DNA from: Paramecium sonneborni
Lineage: Eukaryota > Ciliophora > Oligohymenophorea > Peniculida > Parameciidae
DNA: 64,000 bases
Direction: 5' to 3'
Assembly (NCBI GenBank): GCA_905182985.1
Contig: CAJJDN010000012.1
Location: forward strand, 619,802-683,801
Numbering within the stretch: the stretch's first letter is position 1; each line of letters begins with the position of its first letter. Below are positions 10,637-25,758 of the stretch, in pieces. The position numbers and the translations under genes are program-made. The notes under the pieces were generated by a model. It made no database searches. It was not told where the DNA came from and saw nothing but the letters and a program-made list of their open reading frames with translations.

Positions 10637-13078
10637 TCAAAGGTATTTAATTTTAATTGATTATTGCTAACTTGTAAGAATTAAAGGGATCTTAAAAATA
10701 GATAAAAAATATTACATATTAAGTTATTGTGATAAAGATTACAGATTTAATGCATCTTCTAATTCTGTATTCCAATTCAATATTTTTAAGGTTGACTATA
10801 TTTTTGAATGAATCAGATTTCTAATAAAAATATTAACTAAAATGTGGAAATTTAGATTATTCTAATTTTTATATAATTAATTAAATGCTTTTATTCTTTC
10901 TTCAGAATCTTCATTAAAAATTTGAATCAAATATAGAATTAATAATTATTTAATTTATCCAAATTGAGATTATGTAATATGTAACTAATCACAATATATG
11001 ATAAAATTGAGAAGTTTTATATCTTCAATAAAAGAATAAAATTCATCTTATTCATACATTATTTTATTTTTCAAAAATTAATAAGCAAATGCTGTAAAAA
11101 AGGAATTATCATAGACACTGTTGTAAGTGACATTTTTAATTTCATTTTAATTTATTCCTAAACTTGAAATTTCTTTTTTTTCTGATATTATACATAAATT
11201 AGCTATCTGCTATTATTAATGAAGATTTATTAATATTTCATTTATACTAATATTTTTCTAAGTTTTATTATCAAGTAATTTTTAAAGTTTTTTGTTAATA
11301 TTTTCAACTTCTATTTATAAATCTTGAACTTTTAAATCTAATTGTTAAAAATGAAGATGTATATTTGCTTCTGAATATTGTTTTTATAATACTAGTTCTT
11401 AATCTGATCTAAAACTATGTTCAGAATTTTAAATGCCATCAACTCTTATGGAATTTTTGAAAGTTGTCATAATTATTTTACATTATTCTTATTCTTATTG
11501 AATCAGTTCATGTTCACTTTAAACTTAAGAAAGTCTTTATTCAAATTTAGTCTAATAAAGAGAGTTAAAATTTTATAATTCTTTAATCCATCTATTTAAT
11601 CGTTAAATATCATCTTTCATTTAATTAGTTTAATTAATTAATACATCATTTTAAATCTTTACTGTATGAATCTCCTAATTAATGGACTAATCAGTTTATT
11701 ATGTATCTTTTACTTAAACTTCTTTATTTGATTCTTATTAAGATTTGACATTACTAACACTTTCATTATCAATAATTTCTTAAGCTCTCTCTGTACAACT
11801 CTTTTAGATCAATTCTTGGTTATTACTTTGTTCTACTGAACTAGAGATATTCTATAAAATTTGAGTATAATTAATAGCATCTGATAAATTTTTAAATTCT
11901 TAACTTAAACCTTTTAATTTCTCTTCAAATAATTTTTTATTATCATCAAGCATTTATTAAAACTTTTAATTAATTTCATCAAAACTAGTGACAAATTCAG
12001 CTCTAAAATAATTCAACATTGCATGTTTCTCTACTAAATCTGTTTATTTTTACTTTGTTGTTCTTTTAATTTGTGTTTCTGATAAATTACTTATTGATTA
12101 TCTTGAAATAGTTGAGGATTTTTTTGTGAAATCTTTTTAATTAATTGTACTATTAGTATTTTCTTATAATTAAAGGATATCATTTGATAATTTACTAATT
12201 TTTTCATCAGTCTATTCAATATTTGTTTATTACTATTATTGTACTTCTCCAAAATCTTTTTACATAAGCTAAATAGAAGTTTATAATAGAACTATTTCAT
12301 GTTATAATTCGTTAATCAAAGATGTTTAATCTTTAAAGTTTTATTCTATTTTTTACCAATTAATATCAGCATATTTACTTGATTATTTTAATGAAGGTTT
12401 TTTAACATGAATCTTATCAATACTATTCTCTATTACTTATTAGATATATTATTTAATAGAATTTGCCTATTGTTTAGAAAAATCTAGAATTGATTTTAAA
12501 TAAGTAGGACTAAAGTATTTTATTTATTCTGGAAGTTGATTTAAATCTTTATTATGAATTTTTTTATAGGCAAGAGATGGTACTTGCTTATCAGACTCTT
12601 GCAATTCTTCTTGAAAATAATTCAATTCTACAAACTTATATTGACCTAATTTATCAAAAACATCTTTGATCTCAGGATTCTAAAATCCCTTTTACCATTA
12701 TTATACATTAGTATTTTTAGATTTAGGAGAAATACTTCTTTATTCTGTTGATTATTATCTTTAAGGAGAATGGGTATGAAAGTTTTTATAAAATTTCATT
12801 GCTCTTAAGATTTCTTCATTTCTATCAACTTGTTATTATTTAATTTCTTCTAACTATTTTAATAATTGATTTCCTAAATTTAATTGTTAATGATTCTCAT
12901 GCAATATGAAATCAACCCTCTAACGGAATTCATCTTCATAAATATGACTAATTTTTCGACTTGATGATTCAGTTGTTCTTGGAGAGAATTATTTTAAGTC
13001 TGTTTGACAATTATTATTAGGATTTGCTTTTTTATATATTTTCGAAGCATTCTAACTTTAATTTTACTGTTATTACAT
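10637..13078 (-). CDS. Large Gln-rich coiled-coil protein
   Basis: Intronless 813-residue reading frame from ATG 13078 to TGA. It begins MQQQQNQSQN and has a low-complexity head with SPRTTESSSRKIS and SPKSKNTN patches. A globular-looking part near residues 110-170 contains IKDVFDKLGQYKFVEL. Long coiled coils follow, and the C-terminal 150 residues are more hydrophobic and helical around YAYQFLKNKIMYEQDEF-type sequence. All glutamine-rich segments use TAA/TAG heavily. No catalytic motif is visible. It is a structural protein by appearance, possibly cytoskeletal; that is inference only. Confidence 0.7.
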
Positions 13079-13671
13079 TTTCTTAAATAATTTCTATAAT
13101 TAATTATATAAATCTATGTTATAAATTTATTTTCCAATATAATCAGGAATTATAATTTTGTTTATAAATCTGAATATGGTAAAATTTTAATACTAAATAA
13201 TTAAAATGAAAATGGATATTTAGTGTTTATTCAATTTTAATACTATCAGAAATCTAATCAAATAATTAATAATTATCTTAATATTTTTATGAAAATAATG
13301 ACAAATCATTTCATTCTTTTTAAATAAAAAAAGCAACTTCTATGTTTATTTATTATTGCAGTCAATCTTATCATTGTTAAGAGATCCCTTATATTTAACA
13401 ATACATAAAAGCTCTATATTAAGAGCAACTCCGAGATTAGGATTTACTGCTTTAATCTATATACCAATATAATATTTATGAATTAAAAAACAACAAAAAT
13501 TATTTCATTTTTTTCAATAGTTAAGTATTTAACTTGCTGATAACTTCAATAACATAAGCAGTATATTAATTATCTATAAAAAATAGATTTTTACAGTATC
13601 CTTATTTTGTAATAGTTCATTCATTATTATTCTATTGTGGAATTAAAATAATAACTAAATAAAATTGCCAT
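13079..13671. other. Divergent intergenic region
   Basis: About 590 bp separate two divergent start codons, so it should contain both promoters. A+T-rich, with no open frame or repeat that I can support. Confidence 0.45.
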
Positions 13672-14479
13672 ATGCTAGAATATTTAGGATTTTTTGTTGC
13701 TTTAGTTTTATTAATGGTTATTTTTACAAACCATAGTTATACATTTTATTCTAAATAAGATGTTTCTATTTTAGAAAAAATAATATATGGAGATTTTACA
13801 GCACTTTTTAGAGGTGGTGTTTCTACTCTATATTAGTAATAATTTATCATAAAATCAGTGCAAAATTCTATTCTAAAATTATTAATTGTTGTCCAACATT
13901 TTCATTATTTGCAATAATCAGGGGTAATATTGATAATTATGACTTTTACAATTGATAAACTAAGACAATTTTTTTGAATTTTTAGAACAATCTCTTTATA
14001 CAAATATTTTTAATGCATTATTATAATCCTATGTATAATTATTTGTTGATCCATTAACATATAATTCAACAAACTTTTTTTAACCATTATTTGGAAGCAT
14101 TTTATCTTATTTATTGGGTCAAGGATATATAATTTTAATTTTTAGGAATCTTTGCCAGGTTCACTATCAATAATCTGTCTCATCTCTTATATATAGTATA
14201 GGTTTGCTATTTATACAAATTGGATGATCTAAATCAGAAACAGAATATTTAAATTTAGATTTCGAACTTTAATTACTTGATACTGTTTATTTTGAACAAA
14301 ATCCTTTGCTTTCTGTATATTAATCAAATTATAAATATAGAAAAAATTAAATGAAAATATCATTATATAAAAGAAAGACAATTTAAAAACAATTAACTAA
14401 ATAATTTGTTGATTAATAATTAAGACTTAAAATATTTCAACTAAATTCAAAAATATTGGTATTTATTTTAATTTTCTGA
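13672..14479 (+). CDS. Hypothetical membrane protein
   Basis: Starts with a hydrophobic helix (MLEYLGFFVALVLLMVIF) that could be a signal anchor. The gene needs three introns of 23, 41 and 36 nt. With these removed, 236 codons remain exactly in frame. The middle part reads IINCCPTFSLFAIIRDNFF and LFVDPLTYNSTNFFQPLF, followed by a hydrophobic stretch around LSYLLGQGYIILIF and a basic C-terminal region. The 41- and 36-nt introns are longer than most here, so these joins are less certain. No family recognised. Its last 33 bases overlap the 3' end of the convergent Q/N-rich gene. Confidence 0.45.
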
Positions 14480-17400
14480 TATTTTTTACTCTTAACTACC
14501 TCTATAACTAACTAATTCTTCTAAATTGATTGAATTTTCCTCATAGTCTTATAAATCATCTAAATTTATTCCATTTTCTAATGTTTCTTTTTTTCTTAAT
14601 CCTCTATCTGATTAAGATATATTCTAAGTTATTGCATTTTATATATTTGAAACATCTTATTTTATTGAACCAATTAGTTTGTTATTTTTATCATCTAATT
14701 TTAAATTCAATTTTTGAATGTCCTATATTTTATAATTAAGTTCTTCTAAATGTAAATTATGTATTTGCTTATTTTAATTCCTTTGTTATTATTGATTTTA
14801 TCGAGCATCTTAAAGTGTTTAAATTTATTTATCCGGAGAACTATTCAAATTTGTAAATTCTAATTTTTTATCTTTATTTTGTTATTTTTTTATCATCAAA
14901 TTTTATTATTAATTTTAAAGAGAAACAGGAGATTAACTTCTTTTTAAATGATTTTGCTTCAGTTTCTAATAATAATCAGGGCTATTTTATTTTTTATTTT
15001 GACATTCCCCTTACTAATTAATTTCTTTTTCAGTATAATTTTTTGTATTTTTTGGTTTAATAGTTGAATTTTCGCTTTTTCTAAGTAATCTATCAAACTA
15101 TTAACGCATAGATTCTTGTTATTATCCTTAACTAGATTAAATTGACTATTAATTTAATGCTTAAGGTGATCCCCTTTATTACTATCTTTATTATTTTGGT
15201 GATTTATGGAATTATTAGGTTAAAAGATAAGGATTTCTCTATTTTTGTTATTGAGATAAATTTTTCATAGGAACACTTCCAAATTAATTAGATTATTAAT
15301 TTTTTTTTTTATTTGAATGAATCTATGTATATCCTTAATAAGGACTCGACTCAATCTAAACTTTGTTTTAAATTGGATAATCAAATATTTAATTTTAAAT
15401 TAATTTTTTATTATTTTAAGAATCCTAAGACAACCTTTCTTGATTCTGCTATTATAATTATTTTTATTACTATTAGTATAAATATTGTTATTATATTTAT
15501 TATTATGTTTATAATTATTTTTAATTTTATTATTAAGATTATTGAGAATATTATTATTATTATTACTACAAATTTATTTTATCTTAGTTTTGAAATTATT
15601 AATTTTTTGATTTTTACAGTTATAGAGCTTAATTTTTCAATTATCCAAATGATTATTACTAGGTTAAATGTTAATTTCCATCTTAAAAATTTTATGCTTT
15701 TTATTATGCTTTTGAATCAAGATTATTAAATAATTATTATTGGTTCTATGATAAATTTTTTTGAGTTTAGGATTTAGATCCAACATTTATTGGTGCATCG
15801 ATAAATGTTGATGAATAGCTAGAAGACCAATATCTTTCATTTTAAATATATGATTTTTCATCATTAGGAAAAGGATGATTTTTTAAATTTGCGAAATTTT
15901 AACTGATTGATAAAATACTTGGATTTTCTATCTCATCATTAGAAAAATTTTCAGTTTCTTCATACTCTAATTTAAAAATATTTGTCTTTTCCATAGAATT
16001 TGGTTGTTAGTATTTGATGTTATTTTTATTTTTTTCTTCTTGAAAAAATATCTCTTATTATTATTGTTTAAATCTTTTATTTGGTTTTTCGTCAGTTTAT
16101 GATCTACTATGATAATCAAACTAATTATTATGTATAATATCAGAGCCAAAACTATGATTATTAAGTTATTATTTTCTATCAGATGAATACTCATAGATTT
16201 CATTATGTTATTTTAATTCTGTTTAAGTTGTTACANTCTTTATTATTTTGGTGATTTATGGAATTATTAGGTTAAAAGATAAGGATTTCTCTATTTTTGT
16301 TATTGAGATAAATTTTTCATAGGAACACTTCCAAATTAATTAGATTATTAATTTTTTTTTTTATTTGAATGAATCTATGTATATCCTTAATAAGGACTCG
16401 ACTCAATCTAAACTTTGTTTTAAATTGGATAATCAAATATTTAATTTTAAATTAATTTTTTATTATTTTAAGAATCCTAAGACAACCTTTCTTGATTCTG
16501 CTATTATAATTATTTTTATTACTATTAGTATAAATATTGTTATTATATTTATTATTATGTTTATAATTATTTTTAATTTTATTATTAAGATTATTGAGAA
16601 TATTATTATTATTATTACTACAAATTTATTTTATCTTAGTTTTGAAATTATTAATTTTTTGATTTTTACAGTTATAGAGCTTAATTTTTCAATTATCCAA
16701 ATGATTATTACTAGGTTAAATGTTAATTTCCATCTTAAAAATTTTATGCTTTTTATTATGCTTTTGAATCAAGATTATTAAATAATTATTATTGGTTCTA
16801 TGATAAATTTTTTTGAGTTTAGGATTTAGATCCAACATTTATTGGTGCATCGATAAATGTTGATGAATAGCTAGAAGACCAATATCTTTCATTTTAAATA
16901 TATGATTTTTCATCATTAGGAAAAGGATGATTTTTTAAATTTGCGAAATTTTAACTGATTGATAAAATACTTGGATTTTCTATCTCATCATTAGAAAAAT
17001 TTTCAGTTTCTTCATACTCTAATTTAAAAATATTTGTCTTTTCCATAGAATTTGGTTGTTAGTATTTGATGTTATTTTTATTTTTTTCTTCTTGAAAAAA
17101 TATCTCTTATTATTATTGTTTAAATCTTTTATTTGGTTTTTCGTCAGTTTATGATCTACTATGATAATCAAACTAATTATTATGTATAATATCAGAGCCA
17201 AAACTATGATTATTAAGTTATTATTTTCTATCAGATGAATACTCATAGATTTCATTATGTTATTTTAATTCTGTTTAAGTTGTTACAGCTTTATATTTTG
17301 TTTGTTTCAATTAAGGTCTCATTACTTCATATTTATATATTATTTTTGATTACATTTGCATTTCATCTTCTTTCTTTAATAAATCAAAAGTTACTGGATC

Positions 17401-17601
17401 ATATATTAAGGGATTTATAGTCATATTTGATATTTTATAACTTGCACTACTTAAATCATATGACAAGCAATCAATCATAGATGATATTAACAAACATTAA
17501 TTTATCTCATAAGCATCATAAATAACTCTACGTTTTGAACTTTTCTATGATAAATTTATTGCTTCTTATTTTAGAATAGTGCTATTATTTATCTATCCCA
17601 T
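14447..17601 (-). CDS. Q/N-rich low-complexity protein (split by assembly gap)
   Basis: The frame runs from ATG 17601 to TGA at 14449-14447 once one copy of the 1,052-bp assembly duplication is removed. What remains is 2,103 nt, exactly 701 codons, with no intron. The first 130 residues look folded (IYDAYEINQCLLISSMIDCL, then NPLIYDPVTFDLL). The rest is a long Gln/Asn-rich, prion-like region with many Q runs encoded mainly by TAA and TAG. A short helical coil with DIQKLNLKLDDKNNKL lies near the C-terminus. Function unknown. Such regions often drive condensate formation or protein scaffolding. The stop overlaps the convergent gene's last codons. Confidence 0.65.
15185..16235 (+). repeat. First copy of 1,051-bp perfect duplication (contig end)
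   Basis: Identical base for base, as far as I compared, to 16237-17287, with a single N at 16236 between them. The copy breaks off exactly at the N. I read it as the end of a left contig overlapping the start of the right contig. It lies inside the Q/N-rich gene. Confidence 0.9.
16237..17287 (+). repeat. Second copy of 1,051-bp duplication (contig start)
   Basis: Right-hand partner of the repeat at 15185-16235. It begins immediately after the N at 16236. Keeping only one copy restores one continuous 701-codon reading frame, which is strong evidence that the duplication is an assembly artefact. Confidence 0.9.
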
Positions 17602-18693
17602 TTAAGTAAAATTAATAGAAAATTTATAAAAAAAAATATTTTTAGTTTTATTATAGGATTTCATTTTAGAGGTTTATTTAATGAATCATCATAAACAATT
17701 TAATCAAAGAAAAAATAAATATATATTAGCTTACAATTTAAATTAATAAAAAGTATTCATATTGTTATAAATTTTGTATTCCATCCTTCTTTTAATAATA
17801 ACTATTTCTTAAAATTATTTAATTTATTCAACTTTCTTTTAAATTTATGTAATTTCTAATATATGACTTTCATGATTTTCAAATTTAAAATACAATTTTT
17901 TTTAAAAAAAGAATTTTTTTGTAAAATTTATTTATTAATAGAGATGTTCCATATTTGGTGCCAAAAATTCCTTATTTGAATATAGAATAAAAGATAGATT
18001 TAAAACCTTTATTCAAATAGAAAAATTAGAGTTTGATTCAATAAATAATTTATTCTAAGTTAACTTTGAATTAATACTTTTAAAATTTAAATTTTAAGAT
18101 ATAACAAGTATTTTTTCAACAAAAAAGAAATAGATTATATAGATATATTAGATTTAATTATTTCAATTATTAATAAATTATAAATTTAAACTCAAATATA
18201 AAAATTTAATAAAAAATCATATATAAATGAATCATAATTTTTTGTTAATGTTGTAAATTCTTGTTATTTAAAGACATAGAATTATAATTAATCAGTTAAA
18301 ATTTATATGATCAGATTTGTTTTGAGAAATTTCATTTAATAATTGAGTATATATAATAAAAGGAAAATGTTAAGAAATTAAAATAGATTAAGACTTAGAG
18401 ATTCTAGGTTTTTAATGAAATTTATTAATGAGTTAAGAATATAAACCATTAGTAGAGATAAAAAATATGTAATACTTATTTTCCATTATCGAAGAATAAA
18501 AGTAAAAATGGAATAAGATTCATGAAATTTATAAATATCTTCAATTTAGAGTTGAAAATAAAATTTTGAAAATAAGATGAAAAAAATTAACAAAATATTC
18601 CAACACATTATCCGTAAATAAATGATAACTGATATCGAAAAACAATTTAAGAACTGACTAAAACATGTAAAATCAATCATTTTATTTTGTACT
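17602..18693. other. Gene-poor region
   Basis: About 1.1 kb of A+T-rich DNA with only short open frames on either strand. No repeat, RNA or gene that I can support. It should include the promoter of the Q/N-rich gene next to 17602. Confidence 0.4.
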
Positions 18694-19074
18694 ATGAATC
18701 ATATTAACAAAAGCGTCATCAAAAGAGCTTTCTTTTCTATCTCTGAAATTATGTTATTCTGCAGTAGATTCATCTTATTAAATGTTGAAATCTATAATAG
18801 TTGCTTTAGATATAGATCTAGTTTTTTCTGCATAATAAAATGCATAAGGAATATAAAAACAAGGAAATTGTTGAACTCCTGTAAAAAATATTTATATGGT
18901 TATTTAAAAAACAGAATATGTTTATTCTTTACTTTATTAAAAGCAAAATAACTCTTTGTTAGTATTATACATAATTATTATGAGTACAATGAATGTTATC
19001 ATTGTGATAGTCTACATCCATATAACTAATTTAATCTATTTTAATTTCATGGTTAATGTGTTTTTAGGCATTGA
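18694..19074 (+). CDS. Doubtful Cys-rich short reading frame
   Basis: 126 codons from ATG to TGA, with several cysteines (for example IIKCIRNIKTRKLLNSCKK and NECYHCDSLHPYN) and a hydrophobic start. No family recognised. It sits in DNA full of broken frames, so it may be the best-preserved piece of a decayed gene. Confidence 0.25.
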
Positions 19075-20124
19075 AGAACTATCAAGAAATTATGAATATT
19101 ATTCTTGATTCTAATTTAGTGATTCTTCTTTTCTTCTAATATAGTAGATTAATGACTATCCATGTATTTAAGTAAATATTGTGATTATCAGTATCTATAC
19201 TTCCAATAAATCGAGACTATAATAAAAATAACTATTTTTGATAATGTTATTGATACTTATTGCAAGAAGAATCATCAATTTCAAAGAAAAAGAAAAACTG
19301 CAATGAAAATACAACTAGATAGAAGGCTCCTTTGATGATTAGTAATCTTAAATATCTGTTTTTTCTTTTTTCTACTATATAGATTAAATTGAATAATTAC
19401 AGTCTTCTGCATATTTGAATCGATATCTCAAATTAGCTAAGCTTTATGATACAAGAATGAAGGTTGTTAATTACAATAAGCTAGCTGAAATGATCATTCG
19501 ATTCGAATTATAAATAGTATATTGAACTAAATGAACAATTGCTTATAAACAACAGCAAATCATAGGGGCTATTTCATATCTTATCAATCTGGTAGCTTTG
19601 TAATGATTTAAGGACCAATTAATAGAGATTATTGCTATTATTAAAGATACTCCAGCAAGTATTGAATATCGAATGCATGATAAAAAATGATTATCACATT
19701 CTTCTAAAATTAAAATCATTCTAAAAATAATATTATATCGATTAATTCATCTGTTTCATTATAAATATAAACCCACTGGAATTGTTTATAACTTTATGTT
19801 CTTACTACGGAATATTAAATCTTTATTATTTTCATTTTAATAACCTAAAATTCTTTATTCTTCAATACTTCCATACTATTTTGTTATCCATTTAATTTAA
19901 AATTGAATTTAAATCAAAATTTATCAAAAATCTCTATTAAACTTAATAACTTAACTTTTAGAATGATTATTCTAATACATTATTATTCAATATCAATTTA
20001 AAATAATTTATTCTTTAAGTGAAAAATAAGGGATTTAAGGTTATTAAGTATTTTTTAATCCAAATTTTATTAGAAATCATTATTATCAGAAAATCATAAA
20101 AACAAAAATAAAAAATATAAATAA
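19075..20124 (+). pseudogene. Possible decayed gene and MAPK upstream region
   Basis: Plus-strand pieces of coding appearance follow each other with stops and frame changes: NYQEIMNIILDSNLVILLFF, then NKLAEMIIRFELQIVY. A last piece from about 19540 to 19689 contains one in-frame TGA between LINLVALQ and FKDQLIEIIAIIKDTPASIE. I infer a decayed gene of unknown family. From 19700 on I see only A+T-rich DNA, which would hold the promoter of the kinase gene at 20125. Confidence 0.25.
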
Positions 20125-22178
<2,054 letters not shown>

Positions 22179-22211
22179 TTACTATTTATTTTTTGTATAT
22201 TAATATTAATA

Positions 22212-23514
22212 TCAAGTAATCAGTATTATTAAATTGATTAATTTACATTCATTAGAAATATTTAAAGGGATTCTTGAATTAAGGAAATGAAAGCTTATAA
22301 ATTCTAAAAATAAAAATGTATATTAATACTGTTGATTTATTTATTCATTCGATGTTTTTAGGTTTGATAATTTAATAAAGTAAGGATGAATTAAACATTT
22401 TTGAGCTGAAGGTCTTTTACTAGGTTCGTTTAACATTTAAGTAATTAGTTCTAGTAATAATGGGCATTTTAGATTCTTGCTGATTTGAAATTAATTTAAT
22501 TAATTGAGCTCACAAATTTTTTTTTAAGTCAATTTAAAAGAATATATACGTTTTCCTGTTGCTAAAACATGCATAATTGCTCCTAGACTATAAATATCAC
22601 ATAATTAATTATAAGTATGTGACTATTAGTAGATTTCTGGAGCAACATATCCAGGAGTTCCACATCTTGATTCCATACCTTTTGCATCTGAAAGTAATGT
22701 TGAATAACCAAAATCAATTATTTTTAATGATTTTATATCTCCTTTTACTTTAAACATAATATTATCTAATTTTAAATCCCGATGAATTATATTAAGAGAA
22801 TGCAAATATTAAAGAGCTTTTAATAGTTGTTTAAATATAATTCTTATCTCTGACTCTTCTAATTTAAGTTGTTTCTCCTGCATGTATTCAAATAAAGTAC
22901 CTCCATTCATATACTCATATACAAATATATGAGTATCTTTATCAGTAAACATTTCTAACATCTTCATTAATTTTGAATGAGGTTACTTTTACAAGGTCTT
23001 GCAAACTTTTATTTCACTATTCACTCCAAACTTAAAATAGCTTTATAATCTTACTAATTGCCATTACGTACATATTTTTGCTACAACACATTCTTTAGTT
23101 ATAATATTTCTACATAGTACAATCTAATATCATCTTAAAAAAAAACTTACTTGACATTATTGGTTTTCTTTTAAAATTTTTATAATTTCATATTTCTCAT
23201 GAAATACTTTTATAGTTGTTAATATTAGTTGAGTTTGTGTTACCAAATTATGAAACGAATTAGTAGATGAATTTTTTTTTATTTACTTATTACTCTTCAC
23301 CTAACATTATGTTTCAAATTACTCAGCTGGTATTTTACTAATATATACTTCAATAATAATACTCTAAACTAACTTATAAATGATTTTAAGTAAACAACTC
23401 TCCATTTTTTTCCAGTTGATTAAAAGAAATATTATGCTATTTCCTTTCAGTTTTTTGTAGTTTTGACTTTTAAAATTCAGAATCCATTTAACCCTATTAT
23501 TCTCCTTGTTTCAT
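22212..23514 (-). CDS. Ser/Thr protein kinase, CAMK-like, with altered Gly loop
   Basis: 416 residues. A roughly 100-residue Gln/Asn-rich N-terminal extension begins MKQGEQQGQMDSEF. A kinase domain follows: VVAKI lysine, an αC Glu in [10 protein letters not shown], hinge [39 protein letters not shown] and a C-lobe with PSKRPSA. Catalytic residues are intact. The usual GxGxxG loop is replaced by KENQQCQIVLCRN, which has no glycine. Introns of 25 and 27 nt restore the frame exactly. The 27-nt one would otherwise place a TGA in frame. Start ATG 23514 is chosen because it is the only ATG that links through the 25-nt intron to the kinase domain. The substrate is unknown. Confidence 0.8.
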
Positions 23515-25043
23515 AAATTTAATCTTGAAATATTAATATCTCTATTTTAGATATATATTTTTAATTTATAGTGTAAAAAATTAATACTGTTTAAGAATTC
23601 TTAGAAAAAAATTAGAAATTATTTTACAAGACAGAAATTTTTTTAAAGACTTAATAATTTAGATCAATATAACTTATCTGATATTTCCTCCATTTAATGA
23701 TTAACAATACTTTATTTTTATTTTGCTGGATTTTTGATAATTAACAAAATATATACATAATTTCTAATTATGCTTCTTTTAATTAAAATATTTTATATTA
23801 TATTAAGTTTCATTATCCAATGCTTATTATCAACAAAAATATATAAAAATACTAAGCAATTCTTAAATTTTCTTTAATTTAAGGTTTGTGAGATTATTTT
23901 CAAATCTTATTAAATAAAATATATTAGTTTAGAGTTGAAGATTATCTTTTAACCTTAGCCAAATTTAGTAATTTTCATAATGATTACTATCCAGTTAATT
24001 CATGTAAATAAAATATTAATTTTATATTTCACTTTTTTCTTGTTACAATCATTGTATATTCAATAAATTTTATTGTTTCATTTTAGATCTTTTACTTAAA
24101 AATAATCTATTTTTCGTGATTTTTATACAGTCAATGAGATAAGAATTAAAAATAACACCAATATTTTGAATATTAGAATTAAATACTAATTTAAATTCAC
24201 ATATTGACCTCTTATCTGATAATTAATTTTTATGATTTAATTATATTATTGCAAAGTGATTAGTGTATCATTCTAAAAAGTGTTTGCAAGTATTTATTTT
24301 TAATTTTGTGTTTTTGTGAAGCGTTTAATTAAAGATGTTTGAATCAATCTAACTTAAGCAATTAAGAGGTATTAGCCAAATAAAATAATTTTTTTACAAA
24401 TTTTTTTTTCAATATATTTTAGCAAGGATCTGTTATAATTTAGGAAGAAAAATTATTTCCTTTGTGATATTTATTCATATTTTGGTTTGAATTTTATGTG
24501 CAAATGTTTTTTTTTAAATTTTTTCAATTTAGATGAATTTTCTTTACAAGATCATTTATTTTCTTGATCATCTATTCTTTTTATTCTGATTCTTTTTATA
24601 TTAAAAATGGAGAATAATTTCAAAAGCATTTATGAAGTAGGCTAAATAGTTGTTGGACTATTTATGGAGTGATTTTTTCAAAACTATCATAAGTACGAAA
24701 TGATTAAGTTCCAAAAAATAATTTTTTCATTCAATATATTAAAACTTAAAAAAATAAGTTTTAATTTATTTTGATTACCAATATATGATACTTGTTGAAA
24801 AAAGGTTATCATTTATAAATACTAGTATTATGCCCTAAAATAATGTAATATAATGGATATGATTTTGCTGAAAATATTTTAAAAATTAATTGAATAATTA
24901 TTCAAAGAAAATGCAGATTTGAATTTTTCATGTGATTTTAATTAATTATATATAATTATTGTCTATAAAAATATTTGTGGCTTAATACTGAAAATCTAAA
25001 ATTAAATAGAAATAAATTAGTTTATTTAAAGGAAGAAAAATAA
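23515..25043. other. Gene-poor region
   Basis: 1.5 kb, very A+T-rich, with TGA frequent in all plus frames and TCA in all minus frames. I see no gene, tandem repeat or RNA. This is the longest apparently empty stretch in the window. Confidence 0.4.
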
Positions 25044-25253
25044 ATGAAAAACTACATTATAATTAATTCATTATGGCATGTTACAATAAGTTAAAGTTAT
25101 AGTATGAAAAGTTTATACCCATAATTTTTTTTACAACATTTAGAATATAAGAAAACAAAAATTGATTAGTTATTTTAAAAATTAATTTATTTTATTTATG
25201 ATGAAAAAATTGCATGGCTTTCTTAATATAACCATGATGACTTAGACGCCTGA
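25044..25253 (+). CDS. Small hypothetical protein
   Basis: 69 codons from ATG to TGA with plausible amino acid composition (YSMKSLYPQFFLQHLEYKKT, ending WLSQYNHDDLDA). No domain recognised. It is too short to be sure it is real. Confidence 0.3.
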
Positions 25254-25758
25254 TATATTAAAAAAATTATATAAAAATAAATTAAGTGTTCTATAAAATA
25301 GAATTTATCTCAAAAAGAGACAATTTTTATATCAAAAATAGTTAAAATATTTAGTTATAAAAATGATCATTTTCTTTTTTAGTTTACCCATTCTATGTTT
25401 AAATTAGCATTTTTAGCAAAAATTATTTAAGTATTCTTATCAAGTATTTATTCAATTTTATTATTATCTCATTATATATCAAAATTAAGACTTTATACTA
25501 GATAATAAAAAATGTTTTGTAAATAAGTATTCTTGAATTAATAACAGACATTTAATAATAGATAATAAAAGATAATCATTAAGTTAATTTGTCTTGATCA
25601 ATAGAATAATTATTTTCAAATTTATCTAAAGTAATAATTATTTTTTTTTATTTTATGATTGAAAAATTACTAAAAATTGTTATATTATGATGATTTTATA
25701 AAAATATTAGAATAATTTATTATAAGGATGGAAATGTAAAATAGAATATAAAAATAAA
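25254..25758. other. Intergenic spacer
   Basis: About 500 bp with no supportable feature. Very A+T-rich, with several short TAA/TAG-containing frames. Confidence 0.4.

Noticed and set aside
15313..16781. Two plus-strand 138-codon hydrophobic frames at 15313 and 16365
   Set aside because: They are the antisense shadow of the Gln-rich (TAA/TAG) region of the minus-strand gene, duplicated by the assembly error.
15185..17287. A genuine tandem gene duplication
   Set aside because: Both copies are identical up to an N and the gene is only intact after removing one. That is the signature of unmerged contig ends.
23307..23307. ATG at 23307 as the start of the minus-strand kinase
   Set aside because: It would require a 37-nt intron. 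The ATG at 23514 joins by a typical 25-nt intron and gives an exact reading frame with a plausible N-terminus.
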